In this document: in pieces, positions 51,941 to 60,767 of the stretch
How positions within the stretch are numbered: position 1 is the stretch's first letter
Layout of the letters: the number at the start of each line of letters is the position of its first letter
Assembly (NCBI RefSeq): GCF_014695385.1
Contig: NZ_JACJOD010000006.1
Location: forward strand, 310,001-374,000
Direction of reading: 5' to 3'
DNA length: 64,000 bases
From: Trichocoleus sp. FACHB-46
GTDB taxonomy: Bacteria; Cyanobacteriota; Cyanobacteriia; FACHB-46
The notes under the pieces: model-generated
Seen by the model: the letters and a program-made list of their open reading frames with translations, nothing else
Databases searched by the model: none
Told to the model about the DNA's origin: nothing
Made by a program: the position numbers and the translations under genes

Positions 51941-52908
51941 TTCGAGCCGAGTTCCATAGGCGCAACAGACAATTCACTCGCCAGACTAATCGCTGGTTCA
52001 CTGACTTCGCCCACAAAAGGCAACACAGCCTCTGTCGTATCGCTAACTTGGTAGGCAATGCTAGTAGCGGGGGCCATGCGCCACAGAATCAATGCTGGAG
52101 CCACGCCAAGCGCCAGGCCTAAGAGCACTGGAATCCAGATGCCTGCGGCCAAGCTCATGATCATCGCGAAGGCGAAATTGCTGAGGTAAATAGCCAAAGG
52201 TAGTTGTAACTGCTGCCGAGTGAGTTGGATGGGCGCTTTACCCCATAGCAAAGCGGCCACGCTCATAAACACCGCACCAGTGCCCCACCAACCTGCAAAG
52301 TTTTGGTAAGGCATGCCGAAGAAAGCGCCTGGTTGTTTCCACTCCCAAAAAGGAACTGCCGTTTGGCTCATCGCAGGGTCGAGCACAAAGTCCCAGGAGG
52401 TAAGTAGCAGAGCACCCAGGGCGATCGCCAAACCACTCCGTACCCATCTTGGCAAATTGGTCTGCTGGCTGGACTCCAAACCCACACGGGCCAATAGATA
52501 AGAGGCGCAACCGAGGTAAAACCAAGACAAAGGAATCGTGAACGGCACCAAGCCCGCAATCTTGTAACCCAAACCGCTCAGATAATCGTAGTTACCAAAG
52601 GGGAAACCAGTGCTAGTGCCCGAAAGTTCGCTGGAAAGAGAAATGCAGACAGAGGGCACCATAAACGCCAGCCAACGCTGCCAGCCTAAAGTCCGATAGG
52701 TGTAGATGGCAACGGCGATCGCTCCTAGCAGAATGTAAACCACGCCGCCCCCAGCCATACTCCACTGAAACAGCGTTTGCCCCGCTGGAGGTAACATCAG
52801 AACAAACTCTGGGTGGGGTAAAACTAACAGCAATCCAGCTAGTCCAAAGGCCATTGCTACCACATGGCCAATTAAACTGAAGCGCTCAGCAGTCAAAAGT
52901 TGCTTCAT
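51937..52908 (-). CDS. cruF: Carotenoid 1',2'-hydratase CruF-like
   Basis: This 323-residue protein with about eight membrane helices belongs to the DUF422/CruF-like family that hydrates the 1',2' double bond of gamma-carotene derivatives on the way to myxoxanthophyll. Charged, family-type motifs lie between helices: SGTSTGFPFGNYDY and TSWDFVLDPAMSQ near residue 175, PFWEWKQPGAFFGMPYQNFAGWW near 190. Its stop codon overlaps the start of the CruG-like gene (ATGA-type), so the two are coupled. The ATG at 52908 fits the first helix. Confidence 0.87.
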   Translation of the reverse strand: MKQLLTAERFSLIGHVVAMAFGLAGLLLVLPHPEFVLMLPPAGQTLFQWSMAGGGVVYILLGAIAVAIYTYRTLGWQRWLAFMVPSVCISLSSELSGTSTGFPFGNYDYLSGLGYKIAGLVPFTIPLSWFYLGCASYLLARVGLESSQQTNLPRWVRSGLAIALGALLLTSWDFVLDPAMSQTAVPFWEWKQPGAFFGMPYQNFAGWWGTGAVFMSVAALLWGKAPIQLTRQQLQLPLAIYLSNFAFAMIMSLAAGIWIPVLLGLALGVAPALILWRMAPATSIAYQVSDTTEAVLPFVGEVSEPAISLASELSVAPMELGSK

Positions 52909-53360
52909 ACAGACTCCTCAGAAACCAAAGCACTCTGTGAGTGCATCCTAAAAGTTTACAAACGTTTAAGAAAAATCTACCGACTCAGTTCAGCCAGGTT
53001 CGATCGAGCTGAGCAGCTATATTGACAGATTTGGATCAACTCCAAGCCCTGACAGCTATAGCAATCTCCAGCCGCTCAAACTTGATTTACTTATCATAAT
53101 AAGTTTTGTAAACCTGAAGCGAGAAAAAAGCTGTTCGTTTCGGAACATCTGGCACTGGCTTGAATAATAAGGCTATTAGCTGGACGCTTGAGTCCAGAGG
53201 GAAACTTGACAAAAACTATGATTTTCCTCGCTGCCAAGCACCCGTTTCTTCTATAGACTTAAAGACGCATTGTTTCGAGTACCTGGACTTGGTTAGATAT
53301 CACACTGCCTTAAAGTGGTTTGATTGCAACCAATTTGCACTAGGTAATTGCTTTAGTTAA
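52909..53360. other. Intergenic region between divergent genes
   Basis: A 452-bp gap with no recognised RNA or convincing ORF. A 66-residue open frame at 53160-53360 has no ribosome site, no helix and odd composition and is not called. Promoters of cruF and of the 53361 gene are expected here. Confidence 0.5.
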
Positions 53361-54581
53361 TTGATCGAGGGTTGGGCGACTGTGGGGAGTATCGGAATTG
53401 GTTTGGGAGCAGCGGCGCTACTCGTCGGGCTAGGGGGCTTAGCGCTAGAGAGTCAATATCGTCGCCGTCCGGGAAACGACCTGGAGTTGACCTCAGGTAA
53501 CTGGCAACTGGAGGTGTACGAACCGCAACGGTATGTCTTGGTCGGTGAGCTAGAGCTGTGCAACCGGACTCGCAGCCTAGAAATTATGGTGCCAGAAGTT
53601 CAGGCTCAGGTAAAACTGCTGTCCAAGGCGAGCTTGGAGGGTGTAACCCACACCACCAGAGTGATTCCTAATCATGCAGATACCCCAGCTAGACCTGATG
53701 ACTACTGGTTTGGCTACATCGTTAAAATTGGTAAGTCCACACGCTTGCAAGTTGTGGTAGAGATGCAAGGTGAAGACCTAACACCGCTTCAGGTCGCCTG
53801 GATTCAAATTCGCTATGTCACCTATGGTCCGGAGGGACGCATTCCCAAGGTGCGGCATGTGATTGTGCCTTTGCAATTCCCGACCCCTGAAACCGCTCCT
53901 TCGCGCTGGCGGCCTGCCACTAATGCCGATGTGTTGCCCATCCGCACACATCTTTTGACTCACTTAGATGATCCGGTTGAGGTGATCAAGCGTTATGTTG
54001 CGCCTTACTCGCAACCCGGAGATGTGGTCACCCTGGGAGAAAGCCCGGTAGCGATTATGCAAGGGCGGTTTCGACACCCCACCCAAGTTAAGCCTGGCTG
54101 GGTTGCGAAGCGATTGTGTTACTTCTTCTTGCCGACTTCCAGCTTGGCGACTGCTTGTGGGTTGCAAGCCTTGGTGGATATTGTGGGGCCTGGGCGAGTG
54201 GTCTTTGCATTCGTGGTGGGCGCGATCGCCAAGATCTTTGGTAAACCGGGGATGTTTTACCAGTTGGCTGGGGAACAAGCTCGCCTGATCGACGATGTAA
54301 CGGGTACTCTGCCGCCTTACGACCAATTTATTGTCATGGGGCCAGAAAACCCGCAGCAAGTGGTGGATCAGATCTATCGAGAAACGGGTTTACTAGCCGC
54401 GATCGTAGACGTGAACGATTTAAAAGCAGTTAAGATATTGGCAGCATCCCCTGGCCTAACTCAAACCTTTTTAGAGCAGGCATTAATCAGTAATCCTGCC
54501 GGAAATTCTGACGAACAAACGCCAATCGTTTTGATTCGACCCACTGATGCCAATGGGAGCGTCAAGCCAGCAGTTAGCTGA
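53361..54581 (+). CDS. CofE-like (F420-0:gamma-glutamyl ligase-type) membrane-anchored protein
   Basis: This 406-residue protein has an N-terminal helix (IGIGLGAAALLVGLGGLAL). Residues about 30-175 form a beta-rich domain peculiar to cyanobacteria. Residues about 180-390 resemble the CofE ligase fold, with IRTHLLTHLDDPVEVIKRYV, GDVVTLGESPVAIMQGR and FIVMGPENPQQVVDQI. CofE adds glutamate to coenzyme F420; few cyanobacteria are thought to make F420, so another substrate is likely. The start is uncertain: TTG 53361 has no ribosome site, while GTG 53382 has GAGGG about 10 nt upstream. It is the first gene of a long plus-strand series. Confidence 0.75.
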   Translation: MIEGWATVGSIGIGLGAAALLVGLGGLALESQYRRRPGNDLELTSGNWQLEVYEPQRYVLVGELELCNRTRSLEIMVPEVQAQVKLLSKASLEGVTHTTRVIPNHADTPARPDDYWFGYIVKIGKSTRLQVVVEMQGEDLTPLQVAWIQIRYVTYGPEGRIPKVRHVIVPLQFPTPETAPSRWRPATNADVLPIRTHLLTHLDDPVEVIKRYVAPYSQPGDVVTLGESPVAIMQGRFRHPTQVKPGWVAKRLCYFFLPTSSLATACGLQALVDIVGPGRVVFAFVVGAIAKIFGKPGMFYQLAGEQARLIDDVTGTLPPYDQFIVMGPENPQQVVDQIYRETGLLAAIVDVNDLKAVKILAASPGLTQTFLEQALISNPAGNSDEQTPIVLIRPTDANGSVKPAVS

Positions 54582-54737
54582 GTAAATTGATGGTTTTTTG
54601 ACTGCTTTTATGCGTTCAGTCTGGTTGCCTCGACGACTTGGAGCCGTGAGTTTGGGTTGATAAAAAAGCTCTACAGGGGTAGATGAAGACTTCGGGCCTT
54701 AACTGTTACCCTAGGCTTAACTGTAGCCTTACCTGTC

Positions 54738-56132
54738 ATGACTTCAGTCTCCCAAAACTCCAACTCTGTGATTCGTCCAGTCCAGCACCAAGACCTGGAC
54801 ATTGTTGAGCCGTTGTTTGTGGAGGCTGCGATCGCAGACAATCACAGCAACTTAGATGCCGTGCAGCGACGCTTACAGCAGGTACGGCGCTGGTATGGGC
54901 TGTTCAAGTTTCTCAGCTTGTTTCCTAATCCGTTCCAGTACCGCTTTTGCGCCTATGTCGCAGAGCAAGATCATCAAGTGCGGGGCGCAATTCAAGTGTC
55001 CCCGTTTAATCGCACTCGCAGCACTTGGCGGGTAGAGCGAGTGGGGGTGGTGGAGACAGAATCTCAGACTCAAGGGACAGGCTCTCAACTGCTGCGGTCT
55101 TGTTTTGAGGCGATTTGGGAAGCGCGAACTTGGCTGTTGGAAGTCAACGTCAATAACAAAACCGCTTTAGCGCTCTATCGTCAAAATGGATTTCAACCTT
55201 TAGCCCAACTAACTCACTGGGCGATCGCGCCAGAGTTGCTGCAAGAACTAGCCGAGCGCGAACCGGATTTGCCTAACTTGCTGCCTGTGAGTAATGCCGA
55301 TGCGCAGTTGTTGTATCAGCTCGATACGGCAGCGATGCCACCTTTGGTACGACAGGTGTTCGATCGCCACCTACACGACTTCAAAACCAGCTTGTTTGGG
55401 GCACTACTAGAAGGTGTGAAGCAGTGGGTTAATCAGACTGAAGTGGTTAGTGGCTATGTGTTTGAACCTCAACGCAAAGCTGCGATTGGTTACTTCCAGA
55501 TTCAACTCTGTCGCGATAGTTCCCAAAACCATGTCGCTCAGTTGACTGTTCATCCTGCCTACACTTGGCTATACCCAGAACTACTATCTCAGATGGCCCG
55601 GATTGCCCAAGATTTTCCGGCGCAGGCGCTGCTTTTGTCTTCGGCAGACTATCAACCAGAGCGAGAAGAATATTTAGAGCGCATTGGTGCAACCCGCACC
55701 GAGCATACGCTAATGATGTCGCGATCGGTCTGGCACAAATTGAGAGAAGCCAAGCCCGTCTCACTAGAAGGCTTGCAGCTATCCGATGTTTTGCAAGGCT
55801 TCCAACCTGCGCGTAAGCCTGTGCCTGGTCGGATGTCTCTCCCCAACCTATGGCAAGGCGACAAAACTCCTGATTCAACCGAAGCTCCTTTAGCTTATAG
55901 CGAGGCTTCCGACGCTGAAACAGCAGCGGGATCGCTTTCCACACCAGAGTCATCTGCCGTCGCACCTCCATCTCCAACTGTTTCGGAAGCACCTGCCCGC
56001 AAGTTAGGCTTTTCGATCGGTCGTAACTTTTGGGGTAAGCGCCGCATCTTCACCAGCAAGAAAGAGCTAAAGCTCAACCCTGTGCCAGAAATTCATTTTC
56101 CCCAGGGACATCAAAATGATTCCTGGTGTTAA
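54738..56132 (+). CDS. GNAT-family N-acetyltransferase
   Basis: This 464-residue protein has an N-terminal GNAT domain (about 8-160) with the acetyl-CoA-binding motif VETESQTQGTGSQLL and the C-terminal GNAT motif NNKTALALYRQNGFQPL. A second, poorer GNAT-like half (about 195-345) follows, then a disordered Ala/Ser/Pro tail (about 375-430) and a basic end. The size is unusual for a plain GNAT enzyme. The ATG at 54738 is the only sensible start. It precedes ruvX by 64 bp. The substrate cannot be predicted. Confidence 0.85.
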   Translation: MTSVSQNSNSVIRPVQHQDLDIVEPLFVEAAIADNHSNLDAVQRRLQQVRRWYGLFKFLSLFPNPFQYRFCAYVAEQDHQVRGAIQVSPFNRTRSTWRVERVGVVETESQTQGTGSQLLRSCFEAIWEARTWLLEVNVNNKTALALYRQNGFQPLAQLTHWAIAPELLQELAEREPDLPNLLPVSNADAQLLYQLDTAAMPPLVRQVFDRHLHDFKTSLFGALLEGVKQWVNQTEVVSGYVFEPQRKAAIGYFQIQLCRDSSQNHVAQLTVHPAYTWLYPELLSQMARIAQDFPAQALLLSSADYQPEREEYLERIGATRTEHTLMMSRSVWHKLREAKPVSLEGLQLSDVLQGFQPARKPVPGRMSLPNLWQGDKTPDSTEAPLAYSEASDAETAAGSLSTPESSAVAPPSPTVSEAPARKLGFSIGRNFWGKRRIFTSKKELKLNPVPEIHFPQGHQNDSWC

Positions 56133-56196
56133 GCTGGCTGAGTTGATGCAGTTCACTCAGCCTCACTGCTACGGCTGCCATAGGAATTAACCCAGC

Positions 56197-56667
56197 ATGG
56201 CGAGGATTTCAGCTCTAGGTTTAGATGTCGGCAGAAAGCGCATTGGCGTGGCAGGTTGTGATGGCACTGGGCTGATTGCGACTGGGCTAACGACGATTGA
56301 GTACAAATCCTTTGTCCAGGTAGTAGACCAACTTAGAGACTTGATTCAGCAGCGTCAGGTGCAAGTTTTGGTAGTCGGTTTGCCTTATTCCATGGATGGG
56401 AGCTTGGGTTTTCAAGCTAAGCAGGTACAAAAATTCGCCAAACGGCTAACAGCAGCCCTGCAACTGCCCGTGGAATATATGGATGAACGACTTACTTCGT
56501 TCCAAGCTGAGCAGTTACTTCAAGCTGAAAATATTTCCCCATCACGGAATAAGGCGTTAATCGATCGCAAGGCTGCGGCCCTAATTCTGCAACAATGGTT
56601 AGATCAGCGCCGCTCTCAAAAAATGCAGGATTCTGCCATGACAACCCCAAACTCTGCACTGATGTAG
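56197..56667 (+). CDS. ruvX: Holliday junction resolvase-like RuvX (YqgF)
   Basis: This 156-residue RNase H-fold nuclease has ALGLDVGRKRIGVA at the N-terminus (first catalytic Asp), VVGLPYSMDGS with the YqgF signature, and MDERLTSFQAE with acidic residues near 96. The C-terminal DRKAAALILQQWLD supplies the last conserved Asp. It is linked to pre-16S rRNA 5' processing or recombination. The order ruvX, DUF3727, mltG, yqeG is one I recall from many cyanobacteria. ATG 56197 opens the conserved fold. Confidence 0.94.
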   Translation: MARISALGLDVGRKRIGVAGCDGTGLIATGLTTIEYKSFVQVVDQLRDLIQQRQVQVLVVGLPYSMDGSLGFQAKQVQKFAKRLTAALQLPVEYMDERLTSFQAEQLLQAENISPSRNKALIDRKAAALILQQWLDQRRSQKMQDSAMTTPNSALM

Positions 56668-56846
56668 TATGCTGGCTTCGCCGCTTCTACGTTGCGATAT
56701 TTTGCCAATTCAACCGATTGACCCATTCACTGGTCAGGTTGAACTCAAAAGATTGCCTGAGTCAGATGCAGTCAACCAGGCTGCAAAGTGTCTATGTAGG
56801 AGATACTTTTCAGAGGAAAGCGCTTGAATAATGCAGGAGAAATCCG

Positions 56847-57434
56847 ATGACTGAGTCAAATATGGATCGAGAAGGCGCAGGCATGCACGAAGAAGATTTT
56901 GATGCCCCAACGGTAGTACTAACCGATGATACAGGGCGATCGGTGAGCTGCTATATCGAACATTCCATTGATATCGAGGGCCAAGACTACGTATTCCTGC
57001 TCCCGGTTGACTCTCCCGTCGAAATCTTTGCTTGGCAAGAAGAAGGAGATGAGGAAGAAGCCATTCCCGTCGAGGACGAAGCAGAAATTGAACGGATTTT
57101 TCCGATCGCCCGTGCCGTTCTGCAAGAGCAAAATTTGGAACTTAAACGGACTGCGGTCACTCTTACAGTGGAGGGTGATCTGCCAGAAGTTAGCGAGGAA
57201 GACTTAGAAGTCGCTAACGATGGTGATTCGGAAGAGCATGAGGAGTTGCAATTGCTCGCCAGCTTCTACGACGAAGAGCAAGAATATGCCATTTATGCGC
57301 CCCTAGATCCATTTTTCATTTTGGCTAGGCTAGATGCCGATGGTCAGCCTAAATTGCTCTCACCCGAAGAACTGAGCAAGATTGAACCGATGCTGCCGAT
57401 GATTGAAGATCAACTCTTTGATGAAATGGAATAA
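56847..57434 (+). CDS. DUF3727 (DUF1292-like) acidic protein
   Basis: This 195-residue, strongly acidic protein (many Glu and Asp, e.g. EEGDEEEAIPVEDEAEIERI) of a family I recall as DUF3727, conserved in cyanobacteria and plastids, is formed by two related DUF1292-like halves: VVLTDDTGRSVSCYIEHS... and ELQLLASFYDEEQEYAIYAPLDP. Both halves share a fold of short beta strands. The function is unknown; conserved linkage to ruvX and mltG suggests a link to cell-wall or RNA metabolism. The gap of 180 bp after ruvX contains no other clear gene. Confidence 0.88.
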   Translation: MTESNMDREGAGMHEEDFDAPTVVLTDDTGRSVSCYIEHSIDIEGQDYVFLLPVDSPVEIFAWQEEGDEEEAIPVEDEAEIERIFPIARAVLQEQNLELKRTAVTLTVEGDLPEVSEEDLEVANDGDSEEHEELQLLASFYDEEQEYAIYAPLDPFFILARLDADGQPKLLSPEELSKIEPMLPMIEDQLFDEME

Positions 57435-57490
57435 GGCTGAGTTGAGCCTTGCACGCACCTGCCGGGAAACGTGATTCACTCAACTAAACC

Positions 57491-58633
57491 ATGAAAGCTG
57501 TTCAACGTATTTCCAAGTGGTCGTTCTACTTATTACTCCTACCCGCAGTTCTAGGCCTATCGGCCTGGCAAGGTTGGGCTTGGTGGAGTTGGGCAAGTGC
57601 CCCTCCCTTGACAGTAACTTCGTCAACCTCAAACTCAGCACCAGCGGCGGCTACTAGTAAAGCAGTACGGATTCAAATTCCTCCTGGTACGCCTGCCCAG
57701 CAAATTGGTCGCGATTTGGAGGGGGCGGGATTAATTCGTTCGGCCACGGCTTGGGATCTCTGGACCCGCTGGCTATCTTTGCAGAATCGTCAGGGTGGCT
57801 TTCAAGCTGGAACTTATGAGTTGTCACCCGCACAACCTTTGCCTGCGATCGCCGACAAAATTTGGGCTGGAGAGGTAGTACAGGCTAGCTTTACCATTCC
57901 GGAGGGCTGGTCCCTGCAACAAATGGCGGCTTATTTTGAGTCGCAGGGCTTTTTCAAAGCTCAAGAATTTCTCACCGCTGCCAGCCAAATTCCCCAAAAT
58001 CAATATGCTTGGTTGCCGCCAGGGCTACCCCACTTGGAAGGCTTTTTGTACCCCGATACTTATCAGTTGTCAGACGGCCAAATTACGCCTCAAGCAGTGT
58101 TAGAGCAAATGCTCAACCGCTTCGAGCAAGTTGCCTTACCGCTCTATCAACAGAATCAGCAACAAACCAAACTGAGTTTGCTGGAGTGGGTGACCTTAGC
58201 CAGTATTGTGGAGCGGGAAGCAGTAATTTCTGCCGAACGACCCCGAATTTCTGGGGTGTTTACTCAGCGGCTGCAACAAGGCATTCCCCTAGGCGCTGAT
58301 CCAACCGTGGAATATGGCTTGGGAATTCAACAAACGCCTGACCAACCTTTGACTCTGGCTCAAGTCAATACAGCCTCGCCTTACAATACCTATCTCAATG
58401 CAGGTCTACCCCCTACACCCATCGGCAGTCCTGGCTTAGCGAGTCTAGAGGCAGCTCTGAAGCCTGAAAAAACGGAGTACCTCTATTTTGTCGCTCGCTA
58501 TGATGGCACGCATGTGTTCAGCCGTACCTTAGCAGAGCATGAAGCTGCCCAAGCTCAAATTCAGGACGGGCGGGCGGCTGTACGTAATGCTGAAACAGAG
58601 AATGCCTCAAAAACTCCTCAGAAACGTGAGTAA
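57491..58633 (+). CDS. mltG: Endolytic transglycosylase MltG
   Basis: This 380-residue inner-membrane enzyme cuts nascent glycan strands and limits their length. One N-terminal helix (WSFYLLLLPAVLGLSAWQGW) anchors it. A LysM-like subdomain (about 55-130, VRIQIPPGTPAQQIGRDL) is followed by the YceG catalytic domain with PEGWSLQQMA, GFLYPDTYQL, the catalytic Glu in SIVEREAV, and YNTYLNAGLPPTPIGSPG. Length fits the family. It lies 57 bp after the DUF3727 gene. ATG 57491 precedes a basic n-region. Confidence 0.95.
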   Translation: MKAVQRISKWSFYLLLLPAVLGLSAWQGWAWWSWASAPPLTVTSSTSNSAPAAATSKAVRIQIPPGTPAQQIGRDLEGAGLIRSATAWDLWTRWLSLQNRQGGFQAGTYELSPAQPLPAIADKIWAGEVVQASFTIPEGWSLQQMAAYFESQGFFKAQEFLTAASQIPQNQYAWLPPGLPHLEGFLYPDTYQLSDGQITPQAVLEQMLNRFEQVALPLYQQNQQQTKLSLLEWVTLASIVEREAVISAERPRISGVFTQRLQQGIPLGADPTVEYGLGIQQTPDQPLTLAQVNTASPYNTYLNAGLPPTPIGSPGLASLEAALKPEKTEYLYFVARYDGTHVFSRTLAEHEAAQAQIQDGRAAVRNAETENASKTPQKRE

Positions 58634-58745
58634 CCTCTGACCTGTGGTTGATAAAGGTTTGACCGAGTGAGTTGCTGGTCTGGTTTTATCAGCCGACTTT
58701 CCCTTGTTAATTTCTCTCTTTGTTAGCGCTATCCTGTTTTGATTT

Positions 58746-59267
58746 ATGTCTTGGGGTTCCCTATTACAGCCTGATTTGAATTTGGAAGGCTCGATCCTAA
58801 CGCTGACACCAGAGATTGTGCAGCAGTATGACTTGAAGGGGTTGATTTTAGATGTGGATGAAACCCTAGTACCTTTTAGAACGACGCAAGCCTCAACGGA
58901 ATTGCTGTATTGGGTAGAAGACATTAAACAAGTTGCGACGATCTGGTTGGTGAGTAATAACTTGAGTGAGAGTCGCATTCGTGGCATTGCTCAATCTTTG
59001 AATTTACCTTACCTATTTGGAGCAGGCAAACCCTCTCGCCGCAAATTAAGACAAGCTGTGACTGCGATGGATCTGCCCGTGGAAAAAGTAGCAATGGTGG
59101 GCGATCGCCTCTTCACGGATGTTTTGGCAGGGAATCGGTTTGGTATGTTTACCATTTTGGTAGAACCAATGGTAGACCCTACTCAAGTCGCTCGTCGCCA
59201 TCCTGTCCGTACGTTTGAAGTTTGGTTCTCACAAGCTTTGGGTGCTTCTTTAACCTCCAAGCAATAG
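58746..59267 (+). CDS. YqeG-family HAD IIIA-type phosphatase
   Basis: This 173-residue HAD-superfamily phosphatase has motif I LDVDETLVPF (nucleophile Asp near 37), motif II WLVSNNLSE, a Lys in GAGKPSRRKL, and motif IV MVGDRLFTDVLAGNRFG. The YqeG subfamily in cyanobacteria resembles the plastid phosphatidylglycerophosphate phosphatase, which makes phosphatidylglycerol needed for photosystem II; that role is inferred from family knowledge. It lies 112 bp after mltG and closes the series. Confidence 0.9.
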   Translation: MSWGSLLQPDLNLEGSILTLTPEIVQQYDLKGLILDVDETLVPFRTTQASTELLYWVEDIKQVATIWLVSNNLSESRIRGIAQSLNLPYLFGAGKPSRRKLRQAVTAMDLPVEKVAMVGDRLFTDVLAGNRFGMFTILVEPMVDPTQVARRHPVRTFEVWFSQALGASLTSKQ

Positions 59268-59430
59268 GCTTAATAAGTATTCGCAGAGCTTGATAAATCT
59301 AACAAATCAAAAATATAAAGAAAACATTATGAGATCCGAGCTCTGCTAAAAATTTCTGGCATTCTATATAAAGTTCAATTGGGGTCAGCGAAGATAAAGA
59401 CCCTAACGCATAAATCGCTGTGAATACTTA

Positions 59431-59473
59431 TGTAAAGCGCCAGCCTCATCAATAGAGGGTCTGGCGCTTTACA
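59431..59473 (+). terminator. Perfect 13-bp hairpin upstream of proB
   Basis: TGTAAAGCGCCAG (59431-59443) and CTGGCGCTTTACA (59461-59473) are perfect inverted copies around a 17-nt loop, between the YqeG gene and proB. It probably terminates the upstream operon; it lies 39 bp before the proB start. Confidence 0.75.
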
Positions 59474-59511
59474 CTTTCTCTAGTGACACTCGCGAAATTC
59501 AGCCTGTTTTC

Positions 59512-60684
59512 ATGCCTCAAACCCTAGTTATCAAGATTGGAACTTCGAGCTTGACGAATCCCAGTACTGGGTATTTGGCTCTATCCACGATCGCGGCTTT
59601 GGTAGAAACATTAAGCCAATTAAGGCAACTGGGCCATTCCGTAATCTTGGTGTCTTCGGGAGCCGTTGGGGTTGGCTGTGCCCGCTTAGGCATGACCGAG
59701 CGACCCCGCACGATCGCCCTGAAGCAAGCTGTAGCGGCTGTAGGTCAGGGCCGATTGATGCGGGTTTATGATGACTTTTTTACGTCCCTACAACAGCCGA
59801 TCGCTCAAGTGCTGCTGACCCGGACTGACTTAGTGCAGCGCAGTCGCTACCTGAATGCTTACGGTACCTTCCAGGAATTGCTGCGGTTAGGCGTGATCCC
59901 GATTGTCAATGAAAATGACACCGTCGCTGTAGACGAGCTAAAGTTTGGCGATAACGACACCTTATCTGCTTTGGTTGCCAGCTTGGTAGAAGCAGATTGG
60001 CTGTTTTTGTTGACCGATGTCGATCGCCTGTACTCGGCTGATCCCCGCAGTAATCCAGACGCCCAACCGATTAGTTTAGTGCAATCGATCGAACAGTTGG
60101 AATCGCTACAAGTACAAGTTGGCGATCGCGGTTCCCGTTGGGGCACGGGCGGCATGGTCACCAAAATTACAGCGGCCCGCATTGCCACAGGCGCAGGGGT
60201 ACGGACGGTGATTACGGAAGGGCGATCGCCTCAGAATCTACTCAAAATTGTGCAAGGCGAACCAATTGGGACTCACTTTGAGCCTCAGCCCCAAGCGGCC
60301 AGTGCTCGTAAGCGTTGGATTGCTCACGGTTTGCTACCCGCTGGCAAACTATATCTAGATGACGGTGCTGTTAAAGTGATTTGTCAGTCAGGCAAATCTT
60401 TACTCGCAGCTGGAATTGTGGAAGTGGAAGGGGAGTTTCAGAGCCAAGACGCGGTACAACTCTGCGATCGCAATGGTCGCGAAATCGCCAGAGGCCTAGT
60501 CAACTACACCAGCATAGAACTACAACGAATCCGAGGCTGCCGTTCTGAAGCAATTCCTAGTATCTTGGGTTATGCCGCGCCCGAGACTGTGGTGCATCGA
60601 GATAACCTAGTGCTGAGTGGGCAACCCAGCCCCAACTCCCCTTCGCTAAGGGTGATGGTTGAAGAACCGGATCTTCCCCTTTAG
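59512..60684 (+). CDS. proB: Glutamate 5-kinase
   Basis: This 390-residue enzyme phosphorylates glutamate in the first step of proline synthesis. The amino-acid kinase domain (about 1-255) has [12 protein letters not shown] at the N-terminus, VSSGAVGVG and [17 protein letters not shown] (glutamate binding). [16 protein letters not shown] is the conserved nucleotide-site loop. The C-terminal PUA domain (about 280-370) is typical of bacterial ProB. ATG 59512 follows the hairpin at 59431-59473. The gene is followed by a perfect hairpin at 60714-60735. Confidence 0.96.
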   Translation: MPQTLVIKIGTSSLTNPSTGYLALSTIAALVETLSQLRQLGHSVILVSSGAVGVGCARLGMTERPRTIALKQAVAAVGQGRLMRVYDDFFTSLQQPIAQVLLTRTDLVQRSRYLNAYGTFQELLRLGVIPIVNENDTVAVDELKFGDNDTLSALVASLVEADWLFLLTDVDRLYSADPRSNPDAQPISLVQSIEQLESLQVQVGDRGSRWGTGGMVTKITAARIATGAGVRTVITEGRSPQNLLKIVQGEPIGTHFEPQPQAASARKRWIAHGLLPAGKLYLDDGAVKVICQSGKSLLAAGIVEVEGEFQSQDAVQLCDRNGREIARGLVNYTSIELQRIRGCRSEAIPSILGYAAPETVVHRDNLVLSGQPSPNSPSLRVMVEEPDLPL

Positions 60685-60713
60685 CCGTTGGGACACCAGT
60701 CGAGGTTTGGATC

Positions 60714-60735
60714 AGGGCGAACGGTAATTCGCCCT
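60714..60735. terminator. Bidirectional hairpin between proB and RodZ-like gene
   Basis: Perfect 8-bp arms AGGGCGAA / TTCGCCCT with a 6-nt loop, in the 83-bp gap between convergent genes. No T-run, but position suggests a shared terminator. Confidence 0.65.
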
Positions 60736-60767
60736 TGCATAGCCTTGCGTGAATGTTGATTGAATTG

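Noticed and set aside
53160-53360. 66-residue open frame ending directly before the CofE-like gene
   Set aside because: No Shine-Dalgarno, many Cys and His without pattern, and no recognisable family; treated as chance frame in a promoter region.
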